Origin: Pseudomonas sp. NFR16
Lineage (GTDB): Bacteria; Pseudomonadota; Gammaproteobacteria; Pseudomonadales; Pseudomonadaceae
Assembly: GCF_900108875.1 (NCBI RefSeq)
Contig: NZ_FNYJ01000001.1
Span: forward strand, 1,221,258 to 1,285,257
Direction of reading: 5' to 3'
DNA: 64,000 bases
This document shows positions 8,730 through 19,253 of this stretch, in pieces. The notes under the pieces were generated by a model. That model saw only the letters and a program-made list of their open reading frames with translations. It did no database searches and was not told where the DNA came from. The first letter of the stretch is position 1. Every line of letters begins with the position of its first letter. The translations under genes and the position numbers were made by a program.

Positions 8730-9422
8730 ATGAGCTCATCGATGCCGATCACGCGTTTGTCATCACTGGCCTTGTTGTTCGCGAGCGCCTTATGCCGCGC
8801 CGACGATGCGCCATCCCTGCACGCCGCGCTGGCCCATGCGGCGCCCACGGCCAATCCTCAAGTGATCGAGCTGGCGCTGCAGGCGACGCAGTGTCATCAG
8901 ACGCAGACCGGCGCGCGCCCCACGCGTCTGGCGGTGATCGATTATTCGTTGCCCTCCACCGAAGAGCGCTTGTGGGTCTTCGATCTGGCGCAGCGTCGTT
9001 TGCTGTTTCACGAACGGGTTGCACACGGGCGCAACAGCGGCGAAAACATGGCCACGCGCTTTTCCAACGAACCCTCGAGTCTGGCGTCGAGCATCGGCCT
9101 GTACAGCACACGCGAACCCTACGTCGGCCGCAATGGCTACTCGTTGCGCATGGACGGCCTGGAAGCGGGTTTCAATGATCGGGCGTTCGAGCGCGACGTG
9201 GTGATCCACGGGGCGGACTACGTGAGCACTGCGTTCGCCCGCGAAAACGGGCGAATCGGCAGGAGCCATGGTTGCCCTGCCGTTCCGAACAACGTTGCCC
9301 GTCCTCTGATCGACGTCTTGAAGGACGGTCAACTGGTGTTCATCTACTATCCCCACGCGCAGTGGCTGAAGACATCGACGCTGCTCCACTGCGCGCCTGC
9401 CCGGGCGACCGCTCAGCCCTGA
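8730..9422 (+). CDS. Periplasmic L,D-transpeptidase-like (YkuD_2, murein transpeptidase) protein
   Basis: The protein has about 230 residues with a signal peptide (LSSLALLFASALCRADD). The rest is a YkuD_2-type catalytic domain: RLAVIDYSLPSTEERLWVFDL, then HGRNSGENMATRFSN, GLYSTREPYVGRNGYSLRMDGLE, VVIHGADYV and SHGCPAVP with the catalytic Cys. This family is related to L,D-transpeptidases that cross-link or trim peptidoglycan. Start choice is uncertain: ATG 8730 and ATG 8742 are both in frame, neither has a strong ribosome site, and both give a signal peptide. Its stop overlaps the end of the dctA remnant on the other strand. Confidence 0.85.
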   Translation: MSSSMPITRLSSLALLFASALCRADDAPSLHAALAHAAPTANPQVIELALQATQCHQTQTGARPTRLAVIDYSLPSTEERLWVFDLAQRRLLFHERVAHGRNSGENMATRFSNEPSSLASSIGLYSTREPYVGRNGYSLRMDGLEAGFNDRAFERDVVIHGADYVSTAFARENGRIGRSHGCPAVPNNVARPLIDVLKDGQLVFIYYPHAQWLKTSTLLHCAPARATAQP

Positions 9423-9745
9423 GACACCCGCGTAAGTGACGGCACGATCTGCGCTTTGGCCGGCGACTCGGGGGTTTTTAACGCCGGTTCAATGCTCGGT
9501 TCAGGCTCGCCGTTGAGCGCCCGGTGCATCTTCTCGGTGTCCAGCGCCCCGACCCACCGGGCCATCGCCATGGTCCCGACGCCGCTCCGATCGTGTTGGT
9601 GATCGCTCGTGCCTCGGACATGAAGCGGTCCACGCCCAGCAGCAGAACCATGCCCACGACCGGAATGGTGCCCAGCGATGCCAGCGTCGCCGCAAGGATG
9701 ATGAACCCCGAAGCCGCTTCGGAGATCGACTGAAGCATCATCAAG
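9413..9745 (-). pseudogene. dctA: dctA C-terminal remnant (C4-dicarboxylate symporter)
   Basis: Read on the minus strand, one frame gives [20 protein letters not shown] then [20 protein letters not shown], the end of a DctA-type dicarboxylate/proton symporter. The match then continues in another frame as [25 protein letters not shown]. One base appears deleted near 9586-9588 (ATCGGAGCGGCGTC where an intact gene would keep frame). The upstream three quarters of the gene is absent; homology fades near 9745. The remnant sits between two oppositely oriented intact genes. Confidence 0.85.
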
Positions 9746-9826
9746 CGCATTCCTTCGACACCCATGGAATAAACCCCCGCCCCCGTCGTCTCCCCTGTGA
9801 ACGCTTTCAGCCAGGAGGAAACGCAC

Positions 9827-10252
9827 ATGCCACGTACCACTCGCCATTCGCTGCGCTGCGGGCTCGCCCTGCTGTTCATGAGCGCGATGTCTGCCGCCAT
9901 GGCTCATGATGGCCACGAACACGCGGATGCCGCAGATCCGGTCAGCGCCGAGGCGCCCTTCGTCAGCGAAAACAATGCCGCCATGGACAGGATGATGGCT
10001 GGCATGGACATCAAGCCCAGCGGCGACGTCGACCACGACTTCGTCGCGATGATGACCGCTCACCATCAGGGCGCCATCGACATGGCCCTGACCATGCTCA
10101 AGTACGGCCACAACGAACAGCTCAAACGCATCGCCCAGGAAATCATCGTCGATCAGCAGCAGGAAATCGCCGCGATGGCCCTGGCCGTCGGCCAGCCCCT
10201 GCCTCCTTCGGTGGCTTCCCCGACTCAGTCGCCCGCCGCCACCCAACCCTGA
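9827..10252 (+). CDS. DUF305 family periplasmic protein
   Basis: The protein has 141 residues from ATG 9827, seven bases after a strong AGGAGGAA site. A signal peptide covers about residues 1-26 ([16 protein letters not shown]). A His-rich stretch follows (HDGHEHAD). The DUF305 ferritin-like helical core includes [21 protein letters not shown] and [14 protein letters not shown]. The clustered His and Met residues suggest metal binding, which is inference. It is followed 36 bases later by the beta-propeller gene in the same direction, probably one transcript. Confidence 0.9.
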   Translation: MPRTTRHSLRCGLALLFMSAMSAAMAHDGHEHADAADPVSAEAPFVSENNAAMDRMMAGMDIKPSGDVDHDFVAMMTAHHQGAIDMALTMLKYGHNEQLKRIAQEIIVDQQQEIAAMALAVGQPLPPSVASPTQSPAATQP

Positions 10253-10288
10253 TCATTCATCCCGGACCTCAAAAAGAAGGAATACCCC

Positions 10289-11746
10289 ATGAGTCTTCCA
10301 CGCTTGCCCCTGGCACTGCTGACCTGTGCCCTGTTGACTGCTTCGATGTCCAGCTTCGCCGGGCAGATTCCCGGCAAAGCCTCGGCCAAAGACACTCCTG
10401 TCTCTCACAGCGACCGCGTCTACGCTGCCGAGCAATTCTCCAACACGGTATCGGTGACCGACCCGGTCGATAACAAGCTGTTAGGCGTGATCAGCCTGGG
10501 CGACCCGCAGCCCGGCAACCTCAGCCCGCTATACAAAGGCGAGGTGCTGGTGCATGGACTGGGCTTCTCGCCAGACCACAAGACTCTGGCGGTGGTGTCG
10601 ATCGGCACCAACTCAGTTTCCTTCATCGACACCGAAACCAACACCGTCAAGCACAAGACCTACGTCGGCCGAGCGCCCCACGAAGCGTTTTTCACGCCAG
10701 ACGGCAAAGAGGTGTGGGTGACGGTGCGCGGTGAAGACTACGTGTCAGTGATCGATGCCAAGACCTTCGAGGAAAAAACCCGCATCAAGACACCCGCAGG
10801 TCCCGGCATGCAGATCTTCTCGCCGGACGGCAAATACGGCTATGTCTGCTCCTCGTTCAACCCGGAAACCGTCGTGGTGTCGGTCGCCGACCACAAGATT
10901 GTCGGCCATGTGCAGCAGGTCAGCCCGTTCTGCCCGAACATCGCGGCATCCGCCGATGGCAAGCAGGTCTGGTTCACCCTCAAGGACGTCGGCAAGGCGC
11001 AGGTCTTCGACGCCAGGCCGCCGTTCAAGCTGATCAAAACCCTGGACATCGGGCCGATCGCCAACCACGTCAACCTGGTCAATAACGCCAACGGCTCGTT
11101 CGCCTACATCACCGTGGGCGGGCTGAATGAGGTGCAGGTGTACCGCACCGACACCTTCGAGAAAGTCGCGACGATTGCGGTGGGCAATCTGCCTCATGGC
11201 GTCTGGCCCTCCGGCGATGGCAGCCGCATTTACGTCGGGCTGGAAAACGCCGATGCGTTTGCGGTCATCGACACCCTGAGCAACAAGGTCATCGCCACCA
11301 TCCCGATCGGCCAGGCGCCGCAGGCGATCGCCTACGTGCCCAACGCAGTGGAGAAAGGGCCCGGCACCGACAACCTCAAGCCATTGGGCGTGGCCGGGCA
11401 AGCGGTGCATCTGAGCCTGAATGCCGTCAACAAAACCGCGGACAAAGCGCCGACCAGCGTCACGCTGTTCAATCAGGGGCTGACCCAAGTGCTGCAAGCG
11501 GCCGTGACCGGGCTTGAACCCAAACAGCCTTACACCCTGGCACTGGCTGACAAGGCCGACGGCAGCGGCACGCTGGAGCCGTTGTCGGCCTTCATGACCA
11601 ACCCGGCAGGTTCGGCCATCGTCAACGCTATTGGTCCGATCCGTCAGATCGTGCAGAGCGATGCACAGGATCAGCGCCGCTACCTGGTCGTCGTGGCGGG
11701 CAAACCGGATCAGCTCGGCACGCTGGTGCAGGTTCAGGGGCAGTAA
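10289..11746 (+). CDS. YncE-like exported beta-propeller (YVTN repeat) protein
   Basis: The 485-residue protein carries a signal peptide (LALLTCALLTASMSSFAG). Residues about 40-350 are a seven-bladed propeller of YVTN/YncE repeats, seen as recurring units such as VLVHGLGFSPDHKTLAVVS, AYITVGGLNEVQVYRTDTF and IYVGLENADAFAVIDTLSN, each ending near NKVIATIPIG-like blades. Residues about 360-485 form a separate C-terminal domain of unknown function. Such proteins are periplasmic binding scaffolds. Pairing with the upstream DUF305 gene (36-base gap, AAGAAGGA ribosome site) suggests a joint role, perhaps in metal handling, but this is inference. Confidence 0.88.
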   Translation: MSLPRLPLALLTCALLTASMSSFAGQIPGKASAKDTPVSHSDRVYAAEQFSNTVSVTDPVDNKLLGVISLGDPQPGNLSPLYKGEVLVHGLGFSPDHKTLAVVSIGTNSVSFIDTETNTVKHKTYVGRAPHEAFFTPDGKEVWVTVRGEDYVSVIDAKTFEEKTRIKTPAGPGMQIFSPDGKYGYVCSSFNPETVVVSVADHKIVGHVQQVSPFCPNIAASADGKQVWFTLKDVGKAQVFDARPPFKLIKTLDIGPIANHVNLVNNANGSFAYITVGGLNEVQVYRTDTFEKVATIAVGNLPHGVWPSGDGSRIYVGLENADAFAVIDTLSNKVIATIPIGQAPQAIAYVPNAVEKGPGTDNLKPLGVAGQAVHLSLNAVNKTADKAPTSVTLFNQGLTQVLQAAVTGLEPKQPYTLALADKADGSGTLEPLSAFMTNPAGSAIVNAIGPIRQIVQSDAQDQRRYLVVVAGKPDQLGTLVQVQGQ

Positions 11747-11776
11747 TCGGCCTTAGCGCCACCGCCCCGAATCGGT

Positions 11777-12931
<1,155 letters not shown>

Positions 12932-12987
12932 AATCGTGTCCTCTGAAATTATTGTTGTTGTTTCAGACCTGCAACGTGCTGCGATGT

Positions 12988-13063
12988 GTAGGAGCGCGCT
13001 TGCCCGCGAAAGCGGCAGACCCGATGCATTCGTGTGTTGCGACCCGGGCAAGCGCGCTCCTGC
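12988..13063. repeat. REPIN (two inverted REP units)
   Basis: A REP core at 12988-13010 (GTAGGAGCGCGCTTGCCCG) faces its complement at 13044-13063. It lies in the divergent promoter region of the polyol cluster, on the side of the ATPase gene. Confidence 0.88.
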
Positions 13064-13084
13064 GGGAATGTCTCGTGTACACAC

Positions 13085-13138
13085 TTGACAGCGAAATATT
13101 TCGTCCTACGATCATTTGTAATTCTAAAAATACAAATG
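13085..13138 (+). promoter_or_regulatory. Promoter and operator candidates of the polyol operon
   Basis: TTGACA at 13085-13090 and TACGAT at 13107-13112, 16 bases apart, form a good sigma-70 promoter. A perfect 12-bp palindrome, CGAAATATTTCG (13092-13103), fills the spacer. A second inverted repeat, CATTTGTA (13113-13120) and TACAAATG (13131-13138), covers the expected transcription start. Both are sensible sites for the SorC-type regulator encoded at 17541. Confidence 0.65.
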
Positions 13139-13154
13139 TCAAGGAGCGCACCGA

Positions 13155-14186
13155 ATGCGGGCTGCATACATCCATGGCATCCGCGACATCCGCATCGGCG
13201 ACAAGCCGCTGCCGGTGCCGGCTGGCGACGAAGTGTTGCTGCGGGTCAGCGCTGTCGGGGTCTGTGGCAGTGATCTGCATTACTACAAGGAAGGCGCCAT
13301 CGGTCATGCGCGCATCACCGAGCCTTTCATCGCCGGGCACGAATTTGCCGCCCGTGTGGTCGAGGACCATCCCGATCTGCAGCTCAAGGCCGGGCAACTG
13401 GTGGCCGTGGACCCGGCCAGGCCGTGCGGTCAGTGCGAGTGGTGCCAGCGCGGTCACGTGAATCTCTGCCCCCACGTGCAGTTCCTCGGTTCGCCGCCTC
13501 ACACCCACGGCGCCATGACCGAATACATCGTGGTCTCGCCCAGTCAGATCTACGCCGTTCCCGATCACTTCACGCCGGTGCAGGCGGTCATGCTCGAACC
13601 CCTCGGCGTGGCGATTCATGCGATGGATCTTGCCGGCACGAAGAAGCTGTTCGAAACGGTGGCGATCATCGGCTGCGGCCCGATCGGCCTGTGCCTGCTG
13701 CAACTGGCGAAGATGATGTGCAAAAAGGCCGTCTACGCCATCGACCCGATCAACTACCGCACCGAGAAAGCCCGCCAGCTGGGCGCCGACGAGGTCGCCT
13801 CCGACCACGCCGCGATTGCCGAATGGACCCATGGCCGAGGCGTGGATCTGGTGCTGGAAGCGACCAACTCCCCCGAAGGTTTTCAGATCGCGGCGCAGTC
13901 TGCGCGCATCGGCGGCCGAGTGGTGCTGGTGGGCATTCCCGATGGCGATCAGTACGCGCCATTGAGCGCATCGCTGCTGCGCCGCAAAGGCCTGGACATT
14001 CGCCTGTCGCGGCGCATGGGCCACGTCTACGACCGAGCGATTGCCCTGGTCGCGCAGGGTCAGGTGGACGTCGACTGTCTGGTGACTCATCGCTTTGACC
14101 TGCAACAGGCGACTGACGCCTTCCGTTATCCGTCCGCCTTTCTCGACGGCGCGCTGAAGACCATCATCCTGCCCAACCCGGAATGA
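13155..14186 (+). CDS. Zinc-dependent polyol dehydrogenase (medium-chain dehydrogenase)
   Basis: This 343-residue enzyme of the sorbitol/xylitol dehydrogenase group oxidises a polyol to a ketose with NAD. Catalytic zinc ligands are C37 (GVCGSDLHYY), H62 and E63 (AGHEF). The structural zinc cysteines C91, C94, C97 and C105 are all present. The Rossmann fold has GCGPIG at 173-178. It is the first gene of the operon, 16 bases after the operator repeat, and is followed by the binding protein. A polyol substrate is supported by family and context; which one (xylitol, arabitol, sorbitol or another) is not readable. Confidence 0.9.
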   Translation: MRAAYIHGIRDIRIGDKPLPVPAGDEVLLRVSAVGVCGSDLHYYKEGAIGHARITEPFIAGHEFAARVVEDHPDLQLKAGQLVAVDPARPCGQCEWCQRGHVNLCPHVQFLGSPPHTHGAMTEYIVVSPSQIYAVPDHFTPVQAVMLEPLGVAIHAMDLAGTKKLFETVAIIGCGPIGLCLLQLAKMMCKKAVYAIDPINYRTEKARQLGADEVASDHAAIAEWTHGRGVDLVLEATNSPEGFQIAAQSARIGGRVVLVGIPDGDQYAPLSASLLRRKGLDIRLSRRMGHVYDRAIALVAQGQVDVDCLVTHRFDLQQATDAFRYPSAFLDGALKTIILPNPE

Positions 14187-14258
14187 AACACCGCAATCGC
14201 TGACGCGCGTGAGCGCAGACAACGTCATCCTCACCAACAACAATAAAGAGGTCGCGTA

Positions 14259-15593
14259 ATGAAGAAGCTGGTATGGAATGCCCTCGCCCTGTCGGTCGCA
14301 CTGGGTGCAGGCGCGGCTCAGGCCTGGACCCTGGAAGAGGCCGCCGCGCCTTACAAGGGCACCGAGATCAAGGCGATTTTCCTCGACCGCCCCGGTTATG
14401 CCGCGGCGATCAAGCTGCTGCCGGAGTTCGAGAAGAAGACCGGCATCAAGGTTGCCTACGAAACCGTCCCTTACGAGAACAGCCGCGAGCGCCAGGTGCT
14501 GAGTTTCACCTCCGGTGAACAGCTCGACGTGGTCCTGACGGACGTGGTGTGGATCGGCGAGTTCGCCGGTAACGGCTGGCTGGAGCCGGTCACCACGTTC
14601 ACCAAGGATGCCAGGCTGGCGGACCCGGAGCTGAAGCTCGACGGCTTCTTCCCGATCCTGCTGGAGTCATTCGGCAGTTGGGACCAGCAGACCTACGGGC
14701 TGCCGTTCGACAACTACTCAGGCCTGCTGTTCTACAACAAGTGCATGCTCAAGGACGCCGGTTTCGACAAACCGCCAGCGACCTGGGACGAGCTGCTGAA
14801 GGTCTACGCGCCCAAACTCACCGACAAGTCCAAGGACCGCTACGCCTATGCCCTGCAATCCAGGCGGGGTGAGACTCAGTCGGCGGACAGCTTCATGCGC
14901 TTCCTCTGGCCGTTCGGCGGCTCGCTGCTGGATGCCGGTTTCAAATCGAACCTCAACTCCAAGGCGTCTCAGCAAGGGCTGCAGTTCCGTCAGGACCTGA
15001 TGAAGTTCATGCCGCCGGGCATCGTCGATTATGACCACAACGAAGCGGTCAACGCCCTGGCTCAGGGCAAGGTGGCGATGATCACTGAGTGGTCGGCGTT
15101 CTACAGCACGCTGGCCGATCCCGGAAAATCCAAAATCACCGACTGCCTGGCGGTGGCGACAGAGCCCAAAGGGCCGGCGGGCCTCAAGCCTGCACTGGGC
15201 GGGTTCTCGCTTGGCGTCAACGCGCACTCCGATGACAAACAGAAAGCGGCGGCGTGGCTGTTCATTCAGTGGGTCACCTCCGAGGCAATGGCCAGGCCGT
15301 ATCTGGATGCAGGCGGCGTCAGCGGCCGGATGTCGGTGTACAAGGACGCGGACGTGCAGAAGAAATACCCGTTCGTGCAGCCGATGGTGACCTCCTGGGA
15401 AGGCGGCGTTCCGGACTACCGCCCGCGCTTCCCGCAGTGGCCTGAAATCTCCGAAGTGGTCGGCGAGAACGGCACGGCGATCATGCTCGGCAAAACCAGC
15501 GTCCAGGACGGGGCCAAGGCCATCGGCACGAAAATGGAGGACATCCTGAAGAAAGCGGGCTACTACGACGGCAAGGCGAAACTGCTGAAATAA
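14259..15593 (+). CDS. Polyol/sugar ABC transporter substrate-binding protein (MalE type)
   Basis: The 444-residue periplasmic binding protein has a signal peptide ([19 protein letters not shown]). The body is an extracellular solute-binding family 1 fold: [34 protein letters not shown] region, then [34 protein letters not shown], a common signature of sugar-alcohol binding proteins. A GAGG ribosome site precedes ATG 14259. It captures the substrate for the two permeases downstream. Confidence 0.93.
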   Translation: MKKLVWNALALSVALGAGAAQAWTLEEAAAPYKGTEIKAIFLDRPGYAAAIKLLPEFEKKTGIKVAYETVPYENSRERQVLSFTSGEQLDVVLTDVVWIGEFAGNGWLEPVTTFTKDARLADPELKLDGFFPILLESFGSWDQQTYGLPFDNYSGLLFYNKCMLKDAGFDKPPATWDELLKVYAPKLTDKSKDRYAYALQSRRGETQSADSFMRFLWPFGGSLLDAGFKSNLNSKASQQGLQFRQDLMKFMPPGIVDYDHNEAVNALAQGKVAMITEWSAFYSTLADPGKSKITDCLAVATEPKGPAGLKPALGGFSLGVNAHSDDKQKAAAWLFIQWVTSEAMARPYLDAGGVSGRMSVYKDADVQKKYPFVQPMVTSWEGGVPDYRPRFPQWPEISEVVGENGTAIMLGKTSVQDGAKAIGTKMEDILKKAGYYDGKAKLLK

Positions 15594-15721
15594 CCGACAC
15601 GACGCGCTCCTGATTCTGGCCGCAGGCCGTGGGAGCTTCCGGGGTGGCGCGAGACAAGGTGCAGCGCCATCCCGGCAGTTGCTTACGCCTCCGGCAGAAA
15701 CAGGCCTTCTGAGAATGTGCT

Positions 15722-16627
15722 ATGTCCATTAATAAAAAACCGGTGTTCCCGACGCTCTGGAACAATACTCGCGCCGCCTTTTCATTTCTGGCGCCCGCGA
15801 CCGTCGCGCTGGCGTTGATCGGGATTTTTCCGACCGTGTTCGCACTGGTCAATTCGTTTCGCCAGTACAACCTGGCACGTCCCAAAGACGCCACGCCTTT
15901 CATCGGCTTCGACAATTACCTCAGCGTGCTCAACGATGCCTCGTTCTGGGCCGCGCTGGGTCGCACCGGTCTGTTCCTGCTGACCGTGGTGCCGATTCAA
16001 ATGGCGCTCGGCCTGATCATCGCCTTGATGCTGCACAAGCCGGGGCTGTCAGGCTTCAAGCTGTTGGCGCGGATGAGCCTGGTGATTCCGTTGGCGACCG
16101 CGCCTGCGGTGGCCGGGCTGATCGGCCGGCTGATTTTCAACCGCGACTTCGGGGTGGCCAACGCGTTGCTCGCGATGCTCAACGCCGGACCCGTGGAATG
16201 GCTGGGCGACACCACCAACGCGTTCATCGCCGTGGCGCTGATGGACATCTGGCAATGGACTCCGTTCTGCGCGCTGGTGCTGCTGGCCGGCCTGACCATG
16301 GTGCCCAACGAAATCGAAGAGGCCGCGCGCCTCGAAACCCGCAGTCGCTGGCAGATCGTGCGTTACGTGCAACTGCCCTTCCTGCTGCCCAGCGCCACGG
16401 TCATCCTGATCCTGCGTACCGCCGACATCCTGAAAATGTTCGACACCGTGTTCACCATGACCCGCGGCGGCCCGGGCGCGGCGACCGAGCTGGTCAGCGT
16501 GTACATCCAGCGCATCGGCTTTCGGGTGTTCGATCAGGGCGTGGCCTCAGCGCAAGCGATCCTGCTGCTGATCCTGACCATTGTGCTGGCGCGCCTCTAC
16601 ATCAAATTCGTCTACCGGGAGATCTGA
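15722..16627 (+). CDS. ABC transporter permease (MalF type)
   Basis: This 301-residue inner-membrane protein has six predicted membrane segments, the first at about residues 20-42. The EAA loop that contacts the ATPase is EIEEAARLETRSRWQIVRYVQLPFLLPS. It forms a heterodimer channel with the next gene, whose ATG starts one base after this stop codon. A 128-base gap with partial inverted repeats separates it from the binding-protein gene; such gaps often set lower permease expression. Confidence 0.92.
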   Translation: MSINKKPVFPTLWNNTRAAFSFLAPATVALALIGIFPTVFALVNSFRQYNLARPKDATPFIGFDNYLSVLNDASFWAALGRTGLFLLTVVPIQMALGLIIALMLHKPGLSGFKLLARMSLVIPLATAPAVAGLIGRLIFNRDFGVANALLAMLNAGPVEWLGDTTNAFIAVALMDIWQWTPFCALVLLAGLTMVPNEIEEAARLETRSRWQIVRYVQLPFLLPSATVILILRTADILKMFDTVFTMTRGGPGAATELVSVYIQRIGFRVFDQGVASAQAILLLILTIVLARLYIKFVYREI

Positions 16628-16628
16628 G

Positions 16629-17504
16629 ATGGCCACCGTTCCCGCTGCAAAAATTCCGCTCGCGGCGAGTGCGCCGAGCCACGTGCGACCCCGCATGAAG
16701 GTCAACGCCTGGCACCTGGTCGGGCTGCTGGCGATCTTCCTGTTCGCGGTGTTTCCGTTCTACTGGATGGTCGCCACCAGCCTCAAGACCCAGGCTGAAG
16801 CGCTCGCTTCGCCGCCGATCTGGGCCTTCACGCCGCATCTGGATAACTACGTGAAAGTGTTGTTCGAGCGCGACGTGCTGCACAGCCTCGGCAATTCGCT
16901 GATCGTCGCGGTCTGCACCACCGTGCTTGCAGTTGGCCTCGGCACACCGGCCGCCTACGCACTGGCGCGCTTCGAATTCAGGGGCAAGGAAGATCTGTGG
17001 TTCTGGTTCATCACCAACCGCATGCTCAGCCCGATCGTGGTCGCACTGCCGATCTTTCTCATGGCGCGCAATCTGGGTCTGATCGACACGCATCTGGTGC
17101 TGATCCTGATTTACCTCACCTTCAACCTGCCGATCGTGGTGTGGATCTGCACCGATCAGTTTCGCGGCGTGCCGAAGGATCTGGACGAGGCCGCGCGATT
17201 GTCCGGGGCGTCACGCTTCACCATTTTCTGGCGCATCGCCCTGCCCCTGGCGATGCCGGGCGTTGCGGTGTCGGCGATTTTCTCGTTCATCTTCTCCTGG
17301 AACGAACTCCTCTACGCGCTGGTGCTCACGCGCAATGTCGCGCGTACCGCCCCGGTCACGGCGACCAGCTTCATGAGCGGCTACGACTTGCCGTGGGGCG
17401 AGATCATGGCCACCGGTACGCTGATCGTGTTCCCGGTGATCATTTTCGCGTTGATGGTTTCCAGGCATCTGGTACAAGGTCTGACCATGGGCGCCGTGAA
17501 ATAG
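16629..17504 (+). CDS. ABC transporter permease (MalG type)
   Basis: The protein has 291 residues from ATG 16629, immediately after the previous stop. Membrane segments begin at about residue 28 (HLVGLLAIFLFAVFPFYWMV). The EAA loop is LDEAARLSGASRFTIFWRIALPLAMPG. The C-terminus (LVQGLTMGAVK) is the common end of MalG-type sugar permeases. It is the second half of the importer channel. Confidence 0.92.
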   Translation: MATVPAAKIPLAASAPSHVRPRMKVNAWHLVGLLAIFLFAVFPFYWMVATSLKTQAEALASPPIWAFTPHLDNYVKVLFERDVLHSLGNSLIVAVCTTVLAVGLGTPAAYALARFEFRGKEDLWFWFITNRMLSPIVVALPIFLMARNLGLIDTHLVLILIYLTFNLPIVVWICTDQFRGVPKDLDEAARLSGASRFTIFWRIALPLAMPGVAVSAIFSFIFSWNELLYALVLTRNVARTAPVTATSFMSGYDLPWGEIMATGTLIVFPVIIFALMVSRHLVQGLTMGAVK

Positions 17505-17540
17505 GCGCCCCGCTTCCCAGGCCATGCCAAGGACACTGCC

Positions 17541-18521
17541 GTGCAAAATCGCTCTTCGGAATTGACCGCCGACACCGAAATGGTGAACGCGGAGGATCAA
17601 CTGAACATTCGTATCGCCTGGTACTACTACGTCAACAACATGACCCAACAACAGATCGCCGACCGCATGGGCATCACGCGGGTGCGGGTGAACAAGGCGC
17701 TGGCAATCTGTCGTGAAACAGGCGTGGTGCAGATCCGCATCAATTCACCGCTGGCCTCATGCGTCGAACTCGAGGAGCGGATTCAGGAACGGTTCGGCCT
17801 GCAGCGGGTGACGGTGGTGCCGTCGCCAGACGATCCGTCGAGCATCTTTCGCGTGCTGGGCGTCGGGGTTGCGCCGACGCTGGAGACGTATCTGGTTGAC
17901 GGTTGCATCATCGCCGTTGGCTGGGGTCGCACGCTGCGGCAGGCCGTGCGCGAGCTGCAAGGTCGGTCACTGCCGAACATGACGGTGCTGTCCTTGCTTG
18001 GCGGCCTGCATTACGGCTCGGCGAACAACACCGTCGAGATCGCCTCCAGCCTCGCCGGCCTGTTCGGCGGCTCCTATTACTACCTCGCCGCACCGGTGTT
18101 CGCGCCTTCAGAACAATACCGGAACATGATCCTTGAAGAGGCTTCGGTACAGGACGTGCTGGGCAAGGCGCGCCAGGCTGACCTGGCGTTGCTCACCGTC
18201 GGTGATCTGAGCGAACGCTCGCTGATGCTGGAGCTGGGACTGGTCAATCCTGAAGACGCCCGTTCACTGCGCGCGGCGGGTGCGGTGGGTGATCTGCTCG
18301 GGCGCTGGCTCGACCGTGACGGCATCGAGGTCAACCATCCGCTCAATCGGCGGGCCATCTCGCTGGACCTGGAAGACCTGCGCAAAGTGCGCAAGGTCGT
18401 GCTGGTGTCCGGAGGCCCCTACAAGGCCGAGATCATTCGTGCGGTGCTGCTGCGCAATGTCGTCCATGAGCTGGTGATCGATGAAAGCGCCGCCCGGCAA
18501 CTGCTTGAACAGGACAACTGA
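17541..18521 (+). CDS. SorC/DeoR-type sugar-binding transcriptional regulator
   Basis: The 326-residue regulator starts with GTG 17541 after an AAGGAC site. An N-terminal helix-turn-helix covers about residues 28-68 (QLNIRIAWYYYVNNMTQQQIADRMGITRVRVNKAL). The rest is the SorC sugar-phosphate-sensing domain (VGWGRTLRQAV, LLGGLHYGSANNTVEIA, and GGPYKAEIIRAVL near the end). It probably controls this operon through the palindromes at 13092-13138, answering to a phosphorylated intermediate made by the FGGY kinase. An internal ATG at 17580 is an alternative start. Confidence 0.9.
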   Translation: MQNRSSELTADTEMVNAEDQLNIRIAWYYYVNNMTQQQIADRMGITRVRVNKALAICRETGVVQIRINSPLASCVELEERIQERFGLQRVTVVPSPDDPSSIFRVLGVGVAPTLETYLVDGCIIAVGWGRTLRQAVRELQGRSLPNMTVLSLLGGLHYGSANNTVEIASSLAGLFGGSYYYLAAPVFAPSEQYRNMILEEASVQDVLGKARQADLALLTVGDLSERSLMLELGLVNPEDARSLRAAGAVGDLLGRWLDRDGIEVNHPLNRRAISLDLEDLRKVRKVVLVSGGPYKAEIIRAVLLRNVVHELVIDESAARQLLEQDN

Positions 18522-18533
18522 CCCGGAGCAACC

Positions 18534-19253
18534 ATGGCCATCCACGACTTCAGCGGCAAACGCATTCTGGTGACCGGCGCCGGCAAAGGCATCGGCCGTG
18601 AAACCGTGCAATGGCTCAGCCGCTGCGGCGCCGAGGTGATTGCACTGGGTCGCAACGCGGCGGACCTTGCCTATTGCGATCAGACCCTGGTGGTGGACCT
18701 GGCCGACGTCGCGGCCACCCGGGCTGCCGTGACCGGCGCGCTGCCCATCGATCTGCTGGTCAACTGCGCCGGCGTGGTCGAGCTTGAGTCGTTTCTCGAG
18801 ACGTCCGTGCAGACGTTCGATTACCTGATGGCCGTGAACACGCGCGCGCCGATGGTGGTGGCGCAAGTGGTCGCGCGCGACTTGATCGGCCGAGGCGTGC
18901 CCGGCGCCATCGTCAACGTCTCGAGCCTCGCCGCCGCCGTCGGTACGCGCGATCATCTGGCGTATTGCGCCTCCAAGGCGGCGCTGGATGCAATGACCCG
19001 GGTGATGGCCGTGGAGCTGGGCCCCCATGGCATTCGGGTCAACAGCGTCAATCCGGTGGTGACGCTCACGCCGATGGCCGACAAGGCCTGGAGCGATCCG
19101 GCCAAGGCGGCGTCGATGCTGTCGCGCATCCCGCTGGGCCGCTTCGTTCAACCCGGCGAGATCGCCGCGACCATCGCCTTCTTGCTCAGCGACGATGCCG
19201 GGATGATCAACGGCGTGACCTTGACGGTGGACGGCGGCTTCAGCGCCGGTTGA
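18534..19253 (+). CDS. Short-chain dehydrogenase, L-xylulose reductase (DCXR)-like
   Basis: The 239-residue SDR has the NAD(P)-binding TGAGKGIG at 14-21, NCAG at 77-80, catalytic Ser at 130/131, Tyr144 and Lys148 (YCASK). The segment IGRGVPGAIVNVSSLAAAVGTRDH and the end AGMINGVTLTVDGGF closely follow animal and bacterial L-xylulose/dicarbonyl reductases. It would interconvert a ketose and a polyol in the same pathway as the zinc enzyme. It starts 12 bases after the regulator and overlaps the kinase gene tail to tail by 14 bases. Confidence 0.9.
   Translation: MAIHDFSGKRILVTGAGKGIGRETVQWLSRCGAEVIALGRNAADLAYCDQTLVVDLADVAATRAAVTGALPIDLLVNCAGVVELESFLETSVQTFDYLMAVNTRAPMVVAQVVARDLIGRGVPGAIVNVSSLAAAVGTRDHLAYCASKAALDAMTRVMAVELGPHGIRVNSVNPVVTLTPMADKAWSDPAKAASMLSRIPLGRFVQPGEIAATIAFLLSDDAGMINGVTLTVDGGFSAG

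Noticed and set aside
9413..10246. 277-residue minus-strand frame over the DUF305 gene
   Set aside because: Only its last part is meaningful, as the dctA remnant; the rest is antisense to the DUF305 gene.
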